A DNA stretch of 64,000 nucleotides from Incurvaria masculella (Eukaryota; Arthropoda; Insecta; Lepidoptera; Incurvariidae): assembly GCA_946894095.1 (NCBI GenBank), contig OX335647.2, forward strand, positions 20,788,001-20,852,000. The letters are read 5' to 3'. Under the pieces are notes generated by a model. That model did no database searches. It was not told the origin of the DNA and saw nothing but the letters and a program-made list of their open reading frames with translations. Below, piece after piece: positions 11,601-23,100 of the stretch. The position numbers and the translations under genes were made by a program. Position 1 is the stretch's first letter. Each line of letters opens with the position of its first letter.

Positions 11601-14600
11601 CTCATACGTAAAGAACATATAAAACTGGATCTTTATCAATAAATTTACTTGCTGCTTGAGTCTCTGGTGGCTAGTCATGAAAATAGATTGCTTAAAACCA
11701 TTCTTAAATATGAAAAAAAATTCTCACTCTAGTTTTTAGAACACAAATTTTTTTTTTTCTTGTTTTTCCTTGTATCCCGCTTAACTCAGCAATCCGTCAT
11801 AGACATTAAGCTGTTCCTTTGTCAAAAATTATTAACATAAAAAGATTTCATCTTATGCATGTAACAGATTTTGTGCTTTGTAAGGACTTTCCGCAGAACA
11901 AGCCGATGAAATAACTCAAATTGGTTTTATGAAACTGGCACCGATACATAAAATTATTTCTTTTTACAGGTCTGCAATATACCTCGGCCATCCATGAAGA
12001 ATACATTTTTATCTCCAAAGAATGTGAACAAAATTATTAAAAACCACAAAGGTAAATCAAGTTGTAAAGATGTGTGTTGTGTAATCAGCTATCTTGCCGT
12101 AACCAGATATTATATTTATCCTAGCGTAGGTAGGTGCAGGAGGCACTCCATTGAGTGACATGTGGAAAAAAAATGCTTATTTATCACGGCAGATGGCGTC
12201 TAAGCGAGCTCACCTAAAAGATCTGTCAAAGCTGTCAGATACCATACAGAATAAAACACAATAGATTTAAAAAAAATATTAACTCAATTTATGTAATTCT
12301 CTCCATGTTATTCCAAAAAGAAATTGTTCTTAATTATGCTCATCAAAAGAAGTCTTGGGAAAGAAAATATCACGATAACACAGGTAACCTATAATATTTT
12401 GTTTCATACTTTGTGCAGGTCAATTACATTTAAATTTGTTTGAAGACAAACAAAAGTAATCTAAGTATCTTCTACACCTTATTCTAACTGCACCAAGGAG
12501 TACATATTTCATCTAAATACTCGTAAATCAAACAAACATTTGATTTGATAACTTGTGATAGTTAATGTTTCTAACTCAGGAGCTTAGGCACTTTTTAGGG
12601 TTCCGTGCTCAAAACGGAACCCTATTACTAAGCCTCCGCTGTCCGTCCGTCCGTCCGTCCGTCCGTCCGTCCGTCCGTCCGTCCGTCCGTCTGTCACAGG
12701 GCTGTATCTCATGAACCGTAATAGGTAGGCAGCTGAAATTTTCACAGAGTATGTATTTATTTTGCCGCTATAACAACAAATAGCTAAAATAAAATAATAA
12801 TAAAAATTAAAGGGGGCCCCCATACAAAAACCGTGTTTTTTTTGTATTTAATATTTTACCATGGTACAGAACCCTTCGTGTGCGAGTGCGACTCGCACTT
12901 GGCCGGTTTTTCTGTTTTTCAATTGGTTGGTTAAATGGTTATCAATAGAATATTTCATTGTGGTAACGCTCATTCCCAGGAAAGATTATTGGCATTGGAG
13001 ATTGGTTTACTCACAAGCAATATGTTACCCTTGGTACATTACCGATTAGGATATTTTATAAAGAGGTTTCCTTCCTTGTAGCCTAGGTAGCTAAACTGTT
13101 GGCCCGTTACTGCGAGACGTGAACGCTGGTATACTTTATGGATTAAATGGCATTTCTGAGCACCATTTCACGCAGCAGACAAGCCTGCAAAGTCTTTTAG
13201 GAGCTATTAAGCTTCTATGGCTACCCATTTCTCTTTCAAGTAATTACCAACAAACTAGAGGAGAAATAAAATGGTGCACGCCAATTGGTATCAATCCTAC
13301 GTCACCCGAGGTTAGAGGTGCAGATCCAAACAGCTAGGTCACTAACACATATGTCGGGTTATAATATACTTTCTACATTCCCAAACCTTGCAGTCAGGGA
13401 AAACGTATAGAGTATTAAACCATATGTTAATTACTACCCAAGGAGTTGTAGAGCAATACTCAATCACCGGTCATAGGAAGGGCCGAAGTTAGTCGATTTA
13501 GTAATGCACCACCATTGCTTTTTATTTAAATATATATATATATTTTAGACTGGCAGCCTAAACTTGTATGTTCAAGTCTTATTTTTCATTAGTTTAAGAG
13601 GATTTAATTTTGTTTGCTTGTGGAAAGTGATTTATGTAGTATTTTGTTAAGGGGGCGTCCATAAATCACGTGAGGTGTTTTTTTAATTTTCTGTCCCTCC
13701 TTTCCCTTAGTGAGATGTTGTTACATTTTATTCAACCCCCTCCCCCATCCTCCAATTTCACAATGTGGGTTTCTTACGTAAACGCGTTGGATTGTTTATT
13801 TTCTTTCGAACAAATTAGTGAATAATCTTAATAGTATTACGATGACGCTTAAGATTAAATCTTAAGCATGTACATAAAATTTGGATTAAATGGACCAAAA
13901 TAGTTTTTTTTTGTTTCAATCAGAGAAAAAATTGCGTGATATTTGTCGAGACCCCCCCCTCTCCCCAACGTGAGATTGGATGAGATTTGACTCGACCCAC
14001 TCCCCCCCTTAATCATCTCACGTAATTTATGGACGCCCCCTAAATGTTTTAGCTTGCTGATCAGCTGGCAGATTTACACTATACTTTTAAATTTGTTCTT
14101 TTTACAGATTTCTGTCTTTTATCAATTTGTTCTAACTTCACAGCGCATACATGCTGACTGAAAATCAGTACGCTAAAGTTCATGTAACTTTATTGCTTTT
14201 AATGTTTCAGATAAAAATCTTCTTCGCATGAGTGGAATTTCTGATATCTCACAAACACCAGCAACAAATAAACTTCCTGAATCACAAAGAATGGTTCAGA
14301 ATAAGGAGAATGTGTCTGCCATTGCTAATGTTGGCGGACCATCATTTGTTAAACCACTGTGTGTTTTAGATGACTCTTTTAGGAACCTTATTGGTAACAG
14401 ACAACGAAAATCAAGTTCTAACACCAACCATACCCTCATCAATAATAAAAGTGGCACTAATGAAGTCTCTAAGACCTTTTTTAATGTGCCTGGGAAAAGT
14501 ATCCAGAAATCACAACATGGAAAAGGTGAAAAAAATACATTGATCATACCAAAAGAAACATCTCAAAGATTTCGTCGTCCCCAATATGGTAAAAAGTTAT

Positions 14601-15517
14601 CCCCTATAGAACCTAGTCCTACCGACTCACAAAAAAACAGCGAACTGAGTTTCTTGGAGCAAGAAAAGGTAATTTATAATGAAACTGTAATAGAACCTTA
14701 CGCAGCCGACGAGGACTCTCCGCGTATGTCAACACCATTCAAACAATATAGAAACATAAAGGACTTTTGTAATGAATCGAGTGATTTTGAAAACACTTGC
14801 AATGACACCACTGCCGTAAATTTTGACAAGGTATCCTTTCTTAAAATCAATGATGGCAAGGAAGAAAGCGACATTTTATCCCTGTGTGACTTGATGGAGA
14901 AAGCAAAAGTAACACACATGGAAAAGACCACACAAGGCTATGAGAATGAATTATTGAAAATCAAGGCCCAGCTTGAAGTGGAATGTCATCGGCTTAAAGA
15001 ACAGAAAAGATTTGTGATGATGAGCATTAAACAAAATGAATTAATGATCAGATCAATCAATAAACTGTTAGAACCAAATACTATAAATGGCCCAACCATT
15101 GTTGTGTCAGATCCTGTCAAGCAATCTACAACTGAGCCACAAAGCGCTGGCAATTCAGAATCAAGTGCAGCGCCCAAGAATACCACCTGCCTAACAAGTT
15201 GTAAAAACTTCATACGACGCACTTCAAATTCACCTTCCTACAAAATACCTAAACATAGCCCATGCATCAGAAAGAAGATACTCTATAAATCTGTTCCATT
15301 GGGCCTTGACAAAATGAATCCGGCTACACCGATAGGAAGGCCAACACCCGGCGGAACAGCTATGACCATGTACTTGAAGATGAAAGAACAATGTCAATTT
15401 CTAATGACCCCTGTGAGAAACAAAACACTACAAGCTGCAAATATGGCAAACACACCTGCTATCACCTCTATGAATTTACAAAGCCAGCTTGAGAAATTGT
15501 ACAATGAAACTCCATAG
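8695..15517 (+). CDS. Unrecognised basic protein with KEN box and coiled coil
   Basis: Four exons agree in phase: 8695-8767 (MEETSRKSTYFPPMRL...), 11143-11321, 11970-12051 and 14211-15517 (73, 179, 82 and 1307 nt), with donors GTAAAG, GTATGT, GTAAAT and AG acceptors. The product is 546 aa. It is rich in Lys, Ser, Thr and Asn, with many SP/TP sites (KQSPKRG, LSPKN, SPIEPSP, SPRMSTPFK, TPIGRPTP, MTPVRNK). A KEN box (QNKENVS) lies near residues 143-145, and a predicted coiled coil (from ENELLKIKAQLE on) spans about residues 355-397. No enzyme domain is visible. Inference: a CDK-phosphorylated, APC/C-controlled mitotic or chromosome protein. I cannot name a family. The short first exon rests on splice phase alone; an alternative start is the in-frame ATG at 11133. 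An AATAAA lies near 15737. Confidence 0.78.
10170..10330 (+). repeat. LINE 3' fragment (family also at 53.5 kb)
   Basis: The segment 'GGCGTCTTCAAGCGTAATTT...AACAAGCTTGATAGCTC' matches, in reverse orientation, 53455-53640. There the open frame reads 'LEIFKRNLNKLNSSAIFG', a typical LINE C-terminal end. Frameshifted here; it sits in intron 1 of the KEN-box gene. Confidence 0.55.
10600..10912 (+). repeat. LINE 3' fragment interrupted by a SINE tail
   Basis: Frame remnants read 'YFIYRVSKLWNRIPDEIITS' followed by 'HLAGRHGF'-like sequence, the end of a LINE reverse transcriptase. At about 10681-10735 it is broken by a piece of the shared SINE tail (AAGGTCCTATCATGGCACC ... GTGTGTTAGGCTAATA). Same LINE family as 1-195 and 5600-5892. 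Confidence 0.6.
12593..12911 (-). repeat. Microsatellite-bearing lepidopteran repeat, copy 1 of 6
   Basis: Reverse-orientation copy of a family that starts 'AAACCGGCCAAGTGCGAGTC', continues with 'CACGAAGGGTTCCGTACCAT', a 'TTTCAGCTGCCTACCTATTACGG' block and a GACG microsatellite, and ends 'GGGTTCCGTTTT...GGTACGGAACCCTAAAAA'. Here the microsatellite is (CCGT) repeated about 12 times at 12638-12691. In intron 3 of the KEN-box gene. Confidence 0.8.
13651..14040. mobile_element. MITE with 25-bp TIRs and TAA target duplication
   Basis: 390 bp. The left end GGGGGCGTCCATAAATCACG and the right end, complement of CGTAATTTATGGACGCCCCC, are near-perfect inverted repeats. TAA flanks both sides (13648-13650, 14041-14043), a TWA target typical of PIF/Harbinger-type elements. 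Non-coding; about 170 bp upstream of the large last exon of the KEN-box gene. Confidence 0.8.
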
Positions 15518-15790
15518 TGTTCACAACTGCTGGTACTGTTATAATCCTGTAGATAAGAATAGATGTATGCATAATTCTTGTGATTTAAATTTGTTCAACA
15601 TAATGGTAATGTAGTGGATGGAGGTGAGTTAGTATTGACTTATATAGTCTCGCAATCCTGGCACTTTCACAAGTAAATATGGGCCAATATTGTTTTCTCT
15701 AACATGGCTTGTTATCAGGATATGGAATCGTATCCGAATAAAAACGAATAGTATGAGTAATGCTTCGTTATTAACTCAATTTACCCTTAA

Positions 15791-16325
15791 GGTGTCCCTT
15801 CCCGGCGGGACTAACTCATTCGCGGGCAAGGTACAAAACCGTGCTATTGCGCTCTGTGATCTTCTATGTTTCAAAGAAAAAGACAGGCTCTGTGATGAGG
15901 AGGATGCATCATGTCCACAAAGCAGACAATGCGCATAGTGTTTGATTTGGTAAGATTTACGAAAATTTTTATTACAAAATGACTTCTAGCTAAAAGTAAA
16001 CCACGATCATTGTAGTCAAAAACCTAACAAAAACTAAATTGATTATAAATTTTCATGTCTGATGACTAATCTTTTTAAGATGTATAGATTTTATCATTGA
16101 GTAATCCACCTCCAAAGTTATTGTATAAAACACGCGAAAAATTCTAACTTTCATAACCTTATACAATATACAACCAAATACAATTGTACAATGCCAACAG
16201 TCATCAGACGTCGATTGATTCGATTGATTCGATCAAATAAAGCTATTTTGAGCAACATTTTGGATCTCTGACAAGAAATATGGGCATGATTTTCTTTCCC
16301 CATTTGTATGGGGAATTGAGGAGGA
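15791..16325 (+). mobile_element. Decayed MITE of the GGTGGCCC/TTAA family
   Basis: Preceded by TTAA (15787-15790). It follows the same order as intact copies at 52447, 58805 and 44171: CCCGGCGGGACTAACTCATT, 'GACAGGCTCTGTGATGAGGA', 'AAAGTAAACCACGA', 'TGGGCATGATTTTCTTTCCCC'. The right terminus and its TTAA are lost. It starts 270 bp after the stop of the KEN-box gene, so that gene's 3' UTR may run into it. Confidence 0.7.
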
Positions 16326-16610
16326 AGCTTCTTTGTGACTCTCTAGTTTGTTCTAGTTAGTGCAGTCATATTTTGCCACTCCACGTGTTAAATTCATACA
16401 TAATACTTATTAGCCACCATCGGAATGCCCACACATTGCTTTGTAACGATTTGATAAATTGGATTACACATTTTAATATAATATGTACTTTCGAACTATG
16501 AAATACGTAACTATTTTCGAATAATTTCATGCTATAACAAAAAAAATACTACTAAAAAAAATAACATCATAATAAACAATAAAGTTCCTTGTAAAAAAAC
16601 TATAGTGGTT

Positions 16611-17735
16611 GCAATGATTTCAAAGGTAAGGATACGCCCTTATATAGAATTGAAACAAATCTTCTCCATGCAAACAAAAAGTAGCGCCATCTATCCAAAC
16701 TCGGAAGAACTACGTGAGCGCCATGTCAAAGTCGTGTTGACAACTCGCCGCCATGTTGCATTAGGTCTAACGATGTAACCTTGTACCTGCGTCCTTAAAT
16801 GTTTTCTTTTTAATTTAAACTTTTAAGTTCTTTTAACTTTCATGAATGAAAAATGTTTTTTGTAATTTCAAGGTATTCAAGTTAAATACAATTTGAATTT
16901 TCTCTTGTACCTGCTTGGTCTGGATCTACCTGCCTGTCATGTCAAAATTTGTTTTCGTTATATCTTGTGAAACACTGGTCGTAGACCCATCATGCGACCA
17001 CTCAAAGTAAACGTCCCGACCTGATCTACCTGCCTGTCATGTCAACATTTGTTCTCATTGTATCTTGGGAAACACTGATCGTGGACCCATCAGGCGACCA
17101 CTCAAAGTAAACGCCCCGACCTGATCTAACTATCGGGAATGTCAAAATTTGTTTTCGTTATATCTTGGGAAACACATGACAGGCAGGTGGATCAGGCCGG
17201 GGCGTTTATTTTGAGTGGTCGCATGATGGGTCTACGACCAGTGTTTCCCAAGATATAACGAAAACAAATTTTGCCATGACAGGCAGGTAGATCAGGTCGG
17301 GACGATTTCTTTGAGTGGTCGCATGGTGGGTCTACGACCAGTGTTTCCCAAGATATAACGAAAACAAATTTTGACATGACGGGCAGGTAGATAAGGTCGG
17401 GACGTTTTGCTTTGAGTGGTCGATTGATGGGTCTACGACCAGTGTTTCCCAAGATATAACAGAAACAAATTTTGACATGACAGGCAGGTAGATCAGGTCA
17501 GGACGTTTACTTTGAATGGTCGCATGATGGGTCTACGACCAGTGTTTCCCAAGATATAACGAAAACAAGTTTTGCCATGACAGGCAGGTAGATCAGGTCG
17601 GGACGATTACATTGAGTGGTCGCATGATAGGTCTATGACCAGTGTTTCCCAAGATATAACGAAAACTAATTTTGACATAACAGGCAAGTAGATCAGGTCG
17701 GGACGTTTACTTCGAGTGGTCACATGATAGATCAC
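16611..17735. mobile_element. Foldback element built on a 100-bp minisatellite (copy 1)
   Basis: A left unique flank (16611-16925, from GCAATGATTTCAAAGGTAAG) is shared with 27083-27395. It is followed by about 2.4 direct units of a 100-bp repeat (TTTCGTTATATCTTGGGAAA ... CATCATGCGACCACTCAAAG). At about 17175 orientation flips, and about 5.5 units follow in reverse complement to about 17730 with a 100-101 bp period. Such inverted tandem arrays are the layout of foldback (FB/Galileo-like) elements. No coding sequence; the right end lacks the left flank. Confidence 0.78.
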
Positions 17736-17930
17736 ATTAAAAAAATTATTTGATTACCCACTCTTACTCATATCCACTCCAAAATAAACCAGAAAGAAAA
17801 AGGACGCCCATACAAGGTTAATTCACCTACACGTGCGACGCGCGGCATGGCGTCAATTGCCCGCTTATGAAGTTTGGTAGTTAATTAAATTATCGATTAA
17901 TAAAACTCGGACTGACTTATTTAGTCCAAA

Positions 17931-18165
17931 TTTTTTTTTTATGCCAACTGACATGGATGGCTAATACTACAATACTACCGTTATGATATTAGCCCAATAC
18001 ACCACATAGAATTAGGTGCCATGCCAGGACCTTCCCTTTATGAGCACGACTACATTGAACTGGATGGAAAACACGGACAATTTTTCATTGCCGCTTCGAC
18101 CATCTTTTCATCCAATGTGATGGTACCAACCCGGGCGGGCTTAAACCCTACCACCTGGTAGGGGA
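17931..18165 (-). mobile_element. 5'-truncated SINE (shared tail only)
   Basis: Contains the common SINE tail in reverse orientation: poly-T, GACATGGATGGCTAATAC, CACCACATAGAATTAGGTGCC, ATTGCCGCTTCGACCATC and GATGGTACCAACCCGGGCGG. The 5S or tRNA head is missing. Confidence 0.8.
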
Positions 18166-18635
18166 ATGCTGCTGGGAATAATGCTGCTTGCGACGCAAGC
18201 AGCAATATTTCGATTCTGGCCATGCAGGAATATGACAGTGGTTTGGTAAAAAAATAAATTTGAATCTGCGTAACCACTAGGTCTGTGACTTACCCGGTGA
18301 TTGTGCACTCCACCTTTATTTCTTTAATGTAAGTCATGTAATAATTGTCTTTTATATTTTATTTTTGTCGTTTTAGAGTTTAATTTTATTAAGGTTATAA
18401 ATAAGCAAGTAGCTTTACGAGAGCTTAAACATTTTTGTTATTAGCTGCAAAGGGGATTTCAGCTTTTATTATTAGTTGCATGAAAATATGGATATATCTA
18501 CATTAACGGATCTATAAAGTCTAAAAACAATCTTGAATAGTGTTTGGTTGTGTTCCCCACTACTGTTTACACCTGTGGAGGTGTGGGCAAAGTAAGGGAG
18601 TGAGCACAGCTAGGGATATTGGATCCTAATGTGTA

Positions 18636-20132
18636 GTGAGTGAAGTGGCCAACTACCCTCATCCAAACATGAGTGAAAATGTGGATTGCGGTGAAACTGG
18701 TGGAGAGTCCGACTCGGATGTTGGGGATCTGGTGGACGTTCCAGTCGAAAATATTGTCACGGAACAGCTGGAGTGGGATGACATGGCAATCATCGTCGAA
18801 GCGCGTGAAAAAAGAGCCCGACAGGACTCTGAGGAAGAGGATGGTGGTGATTTTGAGTTGGTGAGATCAAATAAACCTAAGAGAGTCAACCGAATGAACT
18901 CCACGGAAGCACCTCAAGGTAAGCTTGAAGTTTATTTATCGAGTAAATCGAAACGTCCTAAGCAGATCGGATTAGCTAAACTGCTTCAAAACATTCCGGG
19001 TGTCTCAAAAATTAAGTACCTAACGCAGTGGAAAGCGATCGTTTATTTTGATACGCAGGAAGGTGTCCGGAGGATTCTAGAGACAGAAGCATTGGTAAAA
19101 CAAGGAATTTCATGCTCTCGAACGACCGAGGTACAGAACTCGTATGGTACCGTGAGGAACATAGATATGGACATAGAGGATAAGGATTTAATGGAGATTT
19201 TCAAGAGTGATCAGGGCGAAATAGTTTCAATTAAAAGGCTGAATATGAGAACGGAGCCTGGAAAATGGGTGAAATCAGTAGCAGTGAGGGTGTGTTTCCG
19301 GGGGCCGCGCTTGCCTCCGTACATCGTTGTGTACGGAACAAGGTGTAGCGTGGAGCCCTTCGTGTTCTCGGTGACCCAGTGCTCGGGCTGCTGGCATTTT
19401 GGACATACCGTAAAAGTATGTCCATCTAACACAAAGACGTGCCCAAAATGTGGGGGAAAACATGAAAACTGTGTTGCAACGGAGTTTAAATGTGTCAACT
19501 GTAAGGGTGAACATATGGCACTCGACAAAAGTTGCCCCTTATTCCTGAAAGAGAAGCAACTTCGTCAGATTATGTCACACAACAATGTTACATATAAAAC
19601 GGCAATACAAATGTATATTTCGCAAAGTACACCAGAAGTAGCACCGACAACTAGTGAAGTTGTACCAGACCAACAGCAGCCCGCACAACCTGCAAGCGTC
19701 CCTTTTCCCTCTCTGTCGAGGTCGTATGCCGCCGCATGCGCCTCAGAGAGGCCAAAAGAAGATGCCTTGCGGAAGACTGCGTCTTCGAGCCACCCTCACG
19801 AGACCTTTTCTCCACCAGCAAGACCCCGACGTTCAGACTTTGGAAGGAAATCCCCAAGCCCACAGCGTATACAAGCACAAAATATGCCGACAACCAGCAA
19901 GCAACCAACACAGAATGAGGAAACCATACCAGTCTATGCCTCACGCGACACAGAAGGAGAGAGCCCAAGTGCACTGCGAGAAATATTCGATCGTCTGAAA
20001 GATATTGCGGGAAGTGATGGACAGAGCTGGGGAGACAAAATTACTAGAATGGCACAACTAATTATGAGTGAAATTATAAATTTTCTTAAAAAACTAATAT
20101 TGGAAAGCTCGCTCGGAATATTCTTAAAATAA
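18636..20132 (+). CDS. LINE ORF1, gag-like nucleic-acid-binding protein
   Basis: 498 aa. The N-terminal third is acidic and Ser-rich. A middle domain runs from about residue 90 to 240. Three zinc knuckles lie at about residues 248-305: a canonical CX2CX4HX4C (CSGCWHFGHTVKVC) and two variants (CPKCGGKHENC, CVNCKGEHMALDKSC). The C-terminal third is Pro/Ser/Thr-rich and low in complexity. ORF1 proteins of this type bind the element RNA and form the ribonucleoprotein that carries ORF2. The chosen start gives MSEVANYPHP; a second in-frame Met (MSEN) is 12 residues on. The stop codon TAA overlaps the ATG of ORF2 as TAATG, which suggests translational coupling, as known for the silkworm element SART1. 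Confidence 0.93.
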   Translation: MSEVANYPHPNMSENVDCGETGGESDSDVGDLVDVPVENIVTEQLEWDDMAIIVEAREKRARQDSEEEDGGDFELVRSNKPKRVNRMNSTEAPQGKLEVYLSSKSKRPKQIGLAKLLQNIPGVSKIKYLTQWKAIVYFDTQEGVRRILETEALVKQGISCSRTTEVQNSYGTVRNIDMDIEDKDLMEIFKSDQGEIVSIKRLNMRTEPGKWVKSVAVRVCFRGPRLPPYIVVYGTRCSVEPFVFSVTQCSGCWHFGHTVKVCPSNTKTCPKCGGKHENCVATEFKCVNCKGEHMALDKSCPLFLKEKQLRQIMSHNNVTYKTAIQMYISQSTPEVAPTTSEVVPDQQQPAQPASVPFPSLSRSYAAACASERPKEDALRKTASSSHPHETFSPPARPRRSDFGRKSPSPQRIQAQNMPTTSKQPTQNEETIPVYASRDTEGESPSALREIFDRLKDIAGSDGQSWGDKITRMAQLIMSEIINFLKKLILESSLGIFLK

Positions 20133-23100
20133 TGGCTGCTAAAAATATTAATATAATTCAATGGAACGCCCGAAGTTTAATGCCAAAGAAACTGGACCTA
20201 GAAAGTTTGCTCAACCAATTAAAAGTTCATGTGTGTCTTATATCAGAGTCCTGGCTTAACAATAATACGCAGATGAAATTTAGTGGATATAACATTGCCA
20301 GGCGTGATAGGGAAGATGGTTACGGAGGAGTCTGTATCATGACGCACAAGTCCATAAAATTTAGGAGTCTGCCAATACAAAACCAGAACCAAAGCATCGA
20401 AGTGATAGGTGTCGAGGTATTGAACTGCCCTCCGATACAAAACATAATAGCAATTTATTGCTCTCCATCAGTACGCACCTCACAGGAAGACTGGGATCAC
20501 CTTTTTGCTCAGTTTGATCAAAAAACTGTCATCGGAGGAGACTTTAATGGACACCACAATCACTGGTCCAGCAAAATAGACACAAGAGGGGAATACATTT
20601 TTAATGCATGCATGGACAATAATCTTATTGTACTGAATGATGGTAGCCACACCAGAGTCAAATTAAGAAGTAATATTCTGCAAGAAACTTCCCCGGATAT
20701 CACATTTTGCACACCAGATATCTCCCTCATAAGCAGCTGGAAAACGACTCAAGAAAATTTAGGCAGTGATCACATTGTAATTCAACTTCGCTTTGGGATT
20801 GACAACATCGTGATCAGAAAGAAAAAAAGGAATATGAAGTTAGCTGATTGGCACAAATTTCGGGAAAAATTAGACTTTAGCTTTGGAACCTTCAAACGCC
20901 CAGAAAATGTTCAAAAGGCTTATGATTCGTTTGTCAAACATCTCGACACAGCCGCAGAGGAATGTATCCCATGGATACATATTTACCCTAATGCACAAGA
21001 GATATTTCAACCCAAACCATGGTGGACCATGACCATATCTAAAGCCATAGCAGAGAGAAGACTAGCGCTGTCACAATTTAGGAGAACTGGTACTCCGCAA
21101 GCTTACAATGTTTTGCATAATAGGATAACTAATGCAAGAAAAGAAACAAGAAAAGCTAGAGACAAGGGTTGGAACGATTTTTGCAATAGCGTAAACAGTC
21201 AGACATCATCAGCAGATATGTGGCGCAAGATGAGGTGGATGAAGGGCATCCGTCAAAGCAGCACAAACATCGAACGCAAAAAAGCCGAAGAACTCCTTTG
21301 CAACCTGGCCCCCGATACTGCTGAAGAACCACCGATTTCTTTTGCACATTTTGGACAAAGCATTCTGGACGCCGCATTCACAGAAGATGAATTGGAGAGT
21401 ACTTTGAAACCAAAGGACACAGCCCCAGGCATTGACGGTATTACTTATTCCATGCTGAGAAACATGCCGCCATCTGGTAAGGTCGTATTGCTTCAATTAT
21501 TTAACCTAATCTTTTCTACTGGAATTGTGCCCTTGCAATGGAGGAACATTAGAGTGATCGTCATCCCTAAACCTGGTAGGGACCCAGCTCTAACATCATC
21601 CTTTCGGCCGATCTCTCTAATGTCTTGTCCCTCCAAATTATTCAATGCGATGATTTCTAAAAGGCTAGAGTGGTTTGCAGAACATAATAATTTAATAAGT
21701 AATTCCACACATGGCTTTCGACGAGGACAATCTTGTCTAGATAATCTGTCTCGACTAGTGACTACTATTCATCTAGGACAAGTTAAAAATGAACCCACTC
21801 TAGCCTGTTTTGTTGATATTGATAATGCATATAATAATGTTAATTTAAATTCATTGATAAATTGCTTGAATGAATTTAAGTTTGGAAAACTGATGTGTCA
21901 ATATATTTGGAGCTTTTTAAGAGTTCGATATCTTGAAATAGAGTCTGAAAATATTTGTGTAAAAAGAAAATGTAACAATGGCCTTGCCCAGGGGGACCCT
22001 ATGTCTCCGATCCTATTTAATATTGTTACCATCTGTATTTGTAAACATATTGTCAATGTAGGTATAGCTCAATATGCAGACGATTTTATATTTTTTATCA
22101 CCTCTCAAAAGTTGCAATTTGCAGCCGAAATTATAGAGCAGGCTCTCGAGACAATGTCATGTTTACTAAATGATATAGGATTAAGATTGTCTGAAACAAA
22201 AACTGAATGTTGTGTTTTTTCAAGGGGAATGCGGAGAAAACCAATTAAAATTACTATTGATGGAAAAGAGTTAGCACGCAACCCCAATGTTAGAGCTTTA
22301 GGATTATGGTTAGATCAAAGTTTAAATTGGAAAAATCATGGAAAAGAAAACATTGTAAGAACAGGAAAATATTTGGATATTCTTAAAGTACTAGCAGGGT
22401 CTTCATGGGGAATGCATCAAATACATTTAAGAAGGTTATATATTGCTCTTATACGTAGTCGTCTTGACTATGGATGCTTTCTGTATGGAAACTGTGCACA
22501 GTCAAACTTTAAAAAATTAACTGTACTACAGAACAGAGCTTTAAGAATAATTGGTGGTTATGTTAAAAGTACTCCAATTCATGTGATGGAGAGTGATTTG
22601 TGCGTGCAACCACTACATGTTAGGTGCAATTATTTGGCAATGAAGTATTTGCTCAAGATTAAAGTGTGCACTAACCACCCTCTGAACATGTTATTGGAAA
22701 AGCTAACGTCAACTAAAGAATCCCAGTATTGGAATAACCGTAACTTTCCGATCTTGGCGTCAAACTTTGCAAAGTTAATGAACATTGATGTAGAAAACAG
22801 TCCTGTTCTGCCCATGTTTTCACTGGAAACATGGGTAACCAGAATTCCTATTAGAAATTGTGTCCATTTTAATTTAGAGTTTATCAATAAGACAAAAAAG
22901 AACTTAAGCACCAATGTATTAAAAAATAAGACCAATATGATAATTGAAACCGTTTACAAAAACTACTATAAGTTATATACGGATAGATCTATTGATGTAA
23001 ATGGAATAGGATCTTCTTGGTGGGATCCGTACGCTGATATTGGATTGGAAATGAAAATAGATGGCCAAATACCTATAATGGCAGCTGAGCTTACAGCAAT

